DNA from: an uncultured Eubacteriales bacterium
GTDB taxonomy: Bacteria > Bacillota > Clostridia > Christensenellales > Borkfalkiaceae
Direction of reading: 5' to 3'
NCBI GenBank assembly: GCA_900548285.1
Contig: URKE01000003.1
Coordinates: forward strand, 1 to 64,000
DNA length: 64,000 nt
In this document: positions 59,508 to 64,000 of the stretch, piece by piece
How positions within the stretch are numbered: the stretch's first letter is position 1
How the letters are laid out: every line of letters begins with the position of its first letter
Position numbers and translations under genes: made by a program
Notes under the pieces: generated by a model
Database searches by the model: none
The model's input: only the letters and a program-made list of their open reading frames with translations
What the model was told of the DNA's origin: nothing

Positions 59508-62351
59508 TTATACTACGGGTTTAACTTCTATGAGATAACTCTCGATAAAATCGCCGATTTGAATATCGTTGAAATTCTCGATAGAAATACCGCATTCAAA
59601 GCCCTGGGAAACTTCTTTCACGTCGTCTTTGAAACGTTTAAGTTGGTTTACGTTTCCTTCGCAGATCATAACGTCGTTTCTGTAAATACGAAGTTTTCCG
59701 TTTCTGATGATCTTGCCCTCGGTTACATAACAACCCGCAACCATTCCGACGCCGGTGATTTTGAACGTCTGACGAACTTCCGCTTTACCCATGTAAATTT
59801 CCTGAGTTTTCGGTGCGATAAGCCCTTTCATTGCATTCTTTACGTCGTCGATAGCCTCGTAAATAATTCTGTAGAGCCTGATATCGACCTTACTTCTTTC
59901 AGCCAAAGTTTTGGCGTTGGAATCGGGACGAACGTTGAATCCGATAATGATCGCGTTGGAAGAATCGGCGAGCATGACGTCCGTTTCGTTAATCGCGCCG
60001 ACCGCGGCGTGAATAACGTTGACTTTAACCTCTTCGTTGGAAAGTTCGAGAAGGGATTGCTTAACCGCTTCAACAGAACCCTGAACGTCCGCTTTGATAA
60101 GGATATTCAACGCTTTGAGATTACCGTCGCTGATCTTGGAGAACAAATCGTCGAGAGTAATTTTCTGAGATTGTTTTATCATCTCTTCTCTTTCTTTGTT
60201 TCTTCTTTCCTGAGCGACGAGTTTGGAGAGTTTGTCCTGTTCTACGGCGTAAATAGAATCGCCTGCGTTCGGAACTTCCTCCAAGCCAAGAATTGAAACC
60301 GCCATGGACGGACCCGCTTCTTTGACGGTTCTGCCCTTGTCGTCGATCATTGCTCTTACCCTGCCGGTAATCGTACCCGCAACGAGATTATCTCCCGTGT
60401 GAAGCGTTCCGTTCTGAATAAGAACGGTCGCGACAGGTCCTTTACCCTTATCGAGTTTCGCTTCGATGATTGCGCCCTTAGCCATTCTGTTCGGGTTCGC
60501 TTTAAGTTCTTTAACGTCGGCAGTAAGCAAAATGGTTTCGAGAAGGTCGTCGACGCCCTCGCCCGTCTTTGCCGAAACGGGAACGAACGCCACGTCGCCG
60601 CCCCATTCTTCGATAAGAACGGATTGATCGGCAAGTTGTTGTTTTACTCTTTCTATATTAGCCTGAGGTTTATCGATTTTGTTCGCCGCAACGATTATCG
60701 AAACTCCTGCCGCCTGAGCGTGGTGAATCGCCTCGATTGTCTGCGGCATGATTCCGTCGTCAGCCGCGACGACAAGAACCGCTATATCCGTTATCTGCGC
60801 GCCGCGCGCTCTCATTGCGGTGAACGCGGCATGGCCGGGCGTGTCGAGGAAGGTTATTTTTTCACCGTTCAAACTGACGGTGTAAGCGCCGATATGCTGC
60901 GTGATTCCGCCCGCTTCGGACGCCGTAACGTTCGCGCTTCTGATACGATCGAGAAGAGACGTTTTACCATGGTCGACGTGCCCCATAACGGTAACGACGG
61001 GCGGTCTTTTAACGAGAGTTGCCGCGTCGTCTGCCGTGTCGAAGGTTTCGGAAAGAACTTCTTCGGCTGTTTTGTCCATTTTAAGTTCGAGTTCGATTCC
61101 GAGATCGGCGGCTATAACTCCTGCGGTATCGTAATCAACCGAGTCGTTTATAGTCTTCATGATACCTTCTTTAAAGAGTTTTTTTGTTATCTCTATCGCG
61201 GAAATACCGAGTTTTTCGGATAATTCCTTGATAGGAATAATCTCTTTATTGATAACGGCTTTTTCGATTTTGATGGTCTGTGTTTGTTCTTCGGATTTTT
61301 TATCCTTTTTATTACGCGCCTTCCTGTAACCGCTCTTGTTTTCGTCGAAATCGTCTATGCTGACCTGACCTTTTGCAAGCGATTTTTTATTGATGCCTTT
61401 TTTATCGTCGTAACTCTTTTCGGAGGACTTCTTTTTATTGCCGAAACTCTTGCCGGTATCCTTCGGAACGTAAGAAATTTCGACCGCTTTTTTCGCTCCG
61501 CCGAATCCGCCCGGTTTCTGCATGGGCGTTCTCTGCCCGAAAGGTCTGTCGGATGGCGTTCTCGGATTTGCGCCGGCAGGTCTTCTTCCGTCCTGCGGAA
61601 CGTATTCGCGTTTAAGCGGACGTTCTCTCTTCGGCGGCTCGTAAACTCTCGGTCTTTCGCTTGCGAGTTTTACGAGATTCGGATCTTCGCCTCTCGCGAT
61701 TGCTTCTTTTCTCTTCTGTTCGAGAATTTTCGCTCTCGCCTCGGCAAGCGCTCTCGCCTGAGCCTCTTCCAAAGCCTTTTTTCTCGCTTCTTTTATGGCT
61801 TTTTCGTCCATAACGGGTTTCGCGACGGGCTTCTCCTCGACTTTTTCATCCGCCTTTTCCGCAGATTTTGCTTCCGTCGGCTTCTTCGCGGCAGGTTCGG
61901 CAACGACGTCGGCTTTTTTCTCTGTCTGAGGTTTTTCTTCTGCAGCGGGAGCGACTTCTTTTACCTCTTCTTTTACGGTTGCCTTAACAGATTTTTTCGC
62001 AGGTTTCTTCTGCGCCGCTTCGGAAGTTTCTTTATTTTCCTTTTCGGAAACGTTAGTCTGCTCGTCTGCCGGGCGAACTTCCTTCACTGCGGTTTCGGGC
62101 GAAACTTCGACAGCGGGAGAAGTTTCCTTTTCCTTAGCCGTCGGTTCAATGACGGTCGGTTCTTCACGCTCTGTTTTCAAAGCCGCTTCGCGTTCTGCTC
62201 TTAAGGATTTTTCCTTGGCGGAAATCTTTTTGGTTATCGCGTTAACCGACGACTTAGCCTCTTTGACTTTTGCTTTCAAATCATCCAATTCGCCGTAGAT
62301 AGCATTGATTTTCTTTAAGTTTTTTAATAAATCTTCTCTTTTTTCTTCCAT
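59508..62351 (-). CDS. infB: Translation initiation factor IF-2
   Basis: IF-2 places initiator tRNA on the 30S subunit and drives subunit joining. The 947-residue protein has a long N-terminal region (about 1-370) of low complexity, rich in Lys, Glu and Ala and then Arg, Gly and Pro. An IF2_N domain ([25 protein letters not shown]) follows. The GTPase domain near residue 455 has [20 protein letters not shown] and NKID, and domains 2-4 end in [20 protein letters not shown]. It starts 1 base after ylxQ in the nusA-ylxR-ylxQ-infB operon. Confidence 0.98.
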   Translation of the reverse strand: MEEKREDLLKNLKKINAIYGELDDLKAKVKEAKSSVNAITKKISAKEKSLRAEREAALKTEREEPTVIEPTAKEKETSPAVEVSPETAVKEVRPADEQTNVSEKENKETSEAAQKKPAKKSVKATVKEEVKEVAPAAEEKPQTEKKADVVAEPAAKKPTEAKSAEKADEKVEEKPVAKPVMDEKAIKEARKKALEEAQARALAEARAKILEQKRKEAIARGEDPNLVKLASERPRVYEPPKRERPLKREYVPQDGRRPAGANPRTPSDRPFGQRTPMQKPGGFGGAKKAVEISYVPKDTGKSFGNKKKSSEKSYDDKKGINKKSLAKGQVSIDDFDENKSGYRKARNKKDKKSEEQTQTIKIEKAVINKEIIPIKELSEKLGISAIEITKKLFKEGIMKTINDSVDYDTAGVIAADLGIELELKMDKTAEEVLSETFDTADDAATLVKRPPVVTVMGHVDHGKTSLLDRIRSANVTASEAGGITQHIGAYTVSLNGEKITFLDTPGHAAFTAMRARGAQITDIAVLVVAADDGIMPQTIEAIHHAQAAGVSIIVAANKIDKPQANIERVKQQLADQSVLIEEWGGDVAFVPVSAKTGEGVDDLLETILLTADVKELKANPNRMAKGAIIEAKLDKGKGPVATVLIQNGTLHTGDNLVAGTITGRVRAMIDDKGRTVKEAGPSMAVSILGLEEVPNAGDSIYAVEQDKLSKLVAQERRNKEREEMIKQSQKITLDDLFSKISDGNLKALNILIKADVQGSVEAVKQSLLELSNEEVKVNVIHAAVGAINETDVMLADSSNAIIIGFNVRPDSNAKTLAERSKVDIRLYRIIYEAIDDVKNAMKGLIAPKTQEIYMGKAEVRQTFKITGVGMVAGCYVTEGKIIRNGKLRIYRNDVMICEGNVNQLKRFKDDVKEVSQGFECGISIENFNDIQIGDFIESYLIEVKPVV

Positions 62352-62352
62352 A

Positions 62353-62685
62353 TCAATCCTTATGACCTCCGTTTAAAACCTTGAAATCCTCTCCGAGATT
62401 CGCCATTATTGCTTTTGCCAGATTTTCATCCGTCACAGCGGCGACTTTGCAGTTTTCTTTGCCGGTAATCTCCTCGAGCGTTACCTTTTCGGACTCAATC
62501 AGCGGCGCGCTGTGTTTTCTCGAGAGTTTTTCCGCCTCTTTTCTTGCGTTTTTCTCGCCTGCGGAGCAAAGTATTATCAGATAAACGCCCTTGTTTAAAG
62601 TCGAGATAGCGTTTATACCCGTTCTCAATTTCCCTGCCTTTATCGCAAAACCGATATATGAGTAAGGCTTACTTAGTCTGTCCAA
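62353..62685 (-). CDS. L7Ae-family RNA-binding protein YlxQ
   Basis: YlxQ is an L7Ae/L30e-fold protein found in nusA-infB operons and thought to bind kink-turn-like RNA. The 110-residue protein has FAIKAGKLRTGIN, the LIILCSAGEKNARKEAEKLS segment and KVAAVTDENLAKAIM. It overlaps ylxR by 17 bases and is 1 base from infB. Confidence 0.9.
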   Translation of the reverse strand: MDRLSKPYSYIGFAIKAGKLRTGINAISTLNKGVYLIILCSAGEKNARKEAEKLSRKHSAPLIESEKVTLEEITGKENCKVAAVTDENLAKAIMANLGEDFKVLNGGHKD

Positions 62686-62941
62686 GAAGTTCCTCCTCTA
62701 TCTTTTCGTAAATCGCCGCGGGGACGCCGGTTTTAAAAATCCTGTCAAGCAATTTCGCTTTGAAAAGTTTCTTAGCGCATTCGGGCGAGCGGCATATATA
62801 CGCGCCGCGTCCGTCGGATTTACCCGTTTTGTCGACAAGAAACTCTCCGTCCTTCGTCCTGACGATTCTGAGCAGTTCATTTTTTTCAAACTCGTTTCTG
62901 CAAGCGATACAAGTTCTAATCGGAATATATTTCCCGGTCAT
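62669..62941 (-). CDS. YlxR (RnpM) family RNA-binding protein
   Basis: YlxR-family proteins bind RNA; the Bacillus/Clostridium members have been linked to RNase P and to transcription control. The 90-residue protein carries the invariant PIRTCIACRNEFEKNELLRIVR and GRGAYICRSPECAKKLF segments. It lies between nusA and ylxQ in the standard order. Confidence 0.92.
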   Translation of the reverse strand: MTGKYIPIRTCIACRNEFEKNELLRIVRTKDGEFLVDKTGKSDGRGAYICRSPECAKKLFKAKLLDRIFKTGVPAAIYEKIEEELLGQTK

Positions 62942-63009
62942 AAATTCTCCAAAATACGGTTTAATATACGAACAATTCTTTATCGTTATCCTATGAATGC
63001 AATGTCTAC

Positions 63010-64000
63010 TTATTCGTTATCGGAAAAATCCTCTTCCTGAACGCCCTCTTCGACAACTTCGGTTTCTTCTTCGAGTTTCGCCTTGCTCTCGCTCTTGACG
63101 TCGACTTTCCAGCCGGTGAGCCTTGCCGCAAGACGCGCGTTCTGTCCGTCTTTACCGATCGCGAGAGAAAGTTTATCGTCGGGAACGACAACTCTCGCTA
63201 TCTTTTCGCCCTCGATCGCGCTGACTTTGAGAACCTTTGCCGGAGAAAGGGCTTTCGCTATGAATTCGAGCGGATCTTCGCTCCAGGGAATTATGTCGAT
63301 TTTTTCGCCGCCGAGTTCCCTTACGACTTCGTTGACTCTCATCCCCTTATTGCCGACGCACGCCCCGACGGCGTCTACGTTAGGATCGTTGCTGAAAATA
63401 GCGATTTTAGTTCTCTGCCCCGCTTCTCTCGCAATGGATTTAACCGTGACGATGCCCTGAGCGATTTCCGGAACGACGTTCTCGAAAAGTTTACGGACAA
63501 GTCCGGGAGAAGTTCTCGAAACGAGAATCTGAGCGTTTTTGCCCATACTTCTCACTTTCTTGACGTAAACCATCAACTTATCGTTGACGTTGTATTTCTC
63601 GCCCGGCACCTGATCCTGCGGCAGCATAACCGCTTCGATCTCGCCCGCGCCGATTTCCACGTATATATTTTTGTCGTCGATTCTTCTGATCGTACAAGCC
63701 TTAATCTCGTTTTCCTTATCCTCGAATTCCGCGAGAGTGTTATCCCTTTCCGCTTCTCTGAGTTTCTGGAACACAACCTGCTTTGCGGTCTGAGCGGCAA
63801 TTCTTCCGAATTCCTTGGGAACGAATTCGGTTTTTACTTCGTCGCCGACTTTATAGGACTTTTTGATCTCTCTTGCCTCTTCGAGCGAAATTTCCTTTTC
63901 GGGATCCGTAACTTCTTCGACTACGGTTTTAACCGCGAAAAATTTAACGGTCTTTTTTTCGGGATTCATATCGATCATAACGTCGCTCGACGTTCCGGTA
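63010..64000 (-). CDS. nusA: Transcription termination/antitermination factor NusA (5' end outside)
   Basis: NusA binds RNA polymerase and controls pausing and termination. The visible part covers the end of the N-terminal domain (VVEEVTDPEKEISLEEAREI), the S1 region, and KH1 and KH2 (GACVGNKGMRVNEVVRELGGEKIDI and SLAIGKDGQNARLAARLTGWKVD), with a short acidic tail (EEDFSDNE). The ATG at 63978 is not the true start: the frame continues through the right edge, and about 50 residues of the N-terminal domain are missing. It heads nusA-ylxR-ylxQ-infB; rimP is probably just beyond. Confidence 0.96.
   Translation of the reverse strand, partial: TGTSSDVMIDMNPEKKTVKFFAVKTVVEEVTDPEKEISLEEAREIKKSYKVGDEVKTEFVPKEFGRIAAQTAKQVVFQKLREAERDNTLAEFEDKENEIKACTIRRIDDKNIYVEIGAGEIEAVMLPQDQVPGEKYNVNDKLMVYVKKVRSMGKNAQILVSRTSPGLVRKLFENVVPEIAQGIVTVKSIAREAGQRTKIAIFSNDPNVDAVGACVGNKGMRVNEVVRELGGEKIDIIPWSEDPLEFIAKALSPAKVLKVSAIEGEKIARVVVPDDKLSLAIGKDGQNARLAARLTGWKVDVKSESKAKLEEETEVVEEGVQEEDFSDNE

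Noticed and set aside
61284..62204. 306-codon plus-strand frame opposite the infB N-terminal region
   Set aside because: The low-complexity Lys/Glu/Ala codons of infB leave the complementary frame open; product is Phe/Arg-rich and without a domain.

Overview
The window looks like chromosome from a spore-forming lineage of Bacillota, most likely class Clostridia. The evidence is the complete spoIIIAA-AH cluster, spoIIAA-spoIIAB-sigF, spoIVB, spoIIM and spoVAC, together with RNase Y, a CIRCE-controlled groESL operon, AGGAGG-type ribosome binding sites and consensus sigma-A promoters. Base composition is moderate. Gene order follows the Bacillota core but lacks several usual members, which suggests a divergent, perhaps uncultured, clade (inference). 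There is no rRNA, tRNA, CRISPR array, insertion sequence or prophage. Apart from an early stretch, a small XRE gene and groESL, every gene lies on the minus strand.

Layout. 1-5.4 kb: possible 3' end of a structured RNA, a YgjP-type metallohydrolase, a PadR-type regulator with a C-terminal membrane domain, and a XerS-like tyrosine recombinase followed by hflX. A perfect 12-6-12 palindrome lies just upstream of the recombinase. 5.4-8.3 kb: a DacF-like D,D-carboxypeptidase, SpoIIM and SpoIVB. 8.4-14.8 kb: recN, argR, nadK, tlyA, ispA, folD, nusB and asp23. 14.9-19.6 kb: the SpoIIIA engulfment channel. 19.7-21.9 kb: trmB and the sigF operon. 22-23.9 kb: an accessory unit of two unknown membrane proteins divergent from a 63-residue XRE regulator. 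24-30.7 kb: rny, dxs, pepT, an HD hydrolase and an M18 aminopeptidase. 30.8-41.5 kb: an M48-like protein that has lost HExxH, then rpe, rsgA, rlmN, rsmB, fmt, def, priA, rpoZ and yicC. 41.6-48.9 kb: ligA, pcrA, solitary spoVAC, a 58-codon ORF, an M19 dipeptidase, cyclophilin and dCMP deaminase. 49-51 kb: groES-groEL. 51-56.3 kb: nitroreductase, a heterodimeric ABC exporter and an endonuclease IV-fold protein. 56.3-64 kb: ribF, truB, nrnA, rbfA, infB, ylxQ, ylxR and nusA, which runs off the right edge.

How the parts work together. The sporulation genes cover forespore sigma-F control, the mother cell-forespore channel, the SpoIVB signal and dipicolinate uptake. spoIVB and spoVAC have near-identical sigma-G-like promoters. 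The core blocks cover ribosome maturation, translation initiation, transcription antitermination, replication restart and repair, and isoprenoid and cofactor synthesis. Most genes overlap or are separated by a few bases, so long polycistronic transcripts are likely, subdivided by hairpins that often lie directly against the next start codon.

The strongest leads are: the XerS-like recombinase with its adjacent dif-like palindrome; the membrane-anchored PadR regulator; the M48-like pseudoprotease with TPR-like repeats; the XRE/membrane-protein unit with repeated GAGAT sites; an rsgA gene that seems to start at AUU; and a 16-bp hairpin before nusB whose wobble pairs show it forms in minus-strand RNA.
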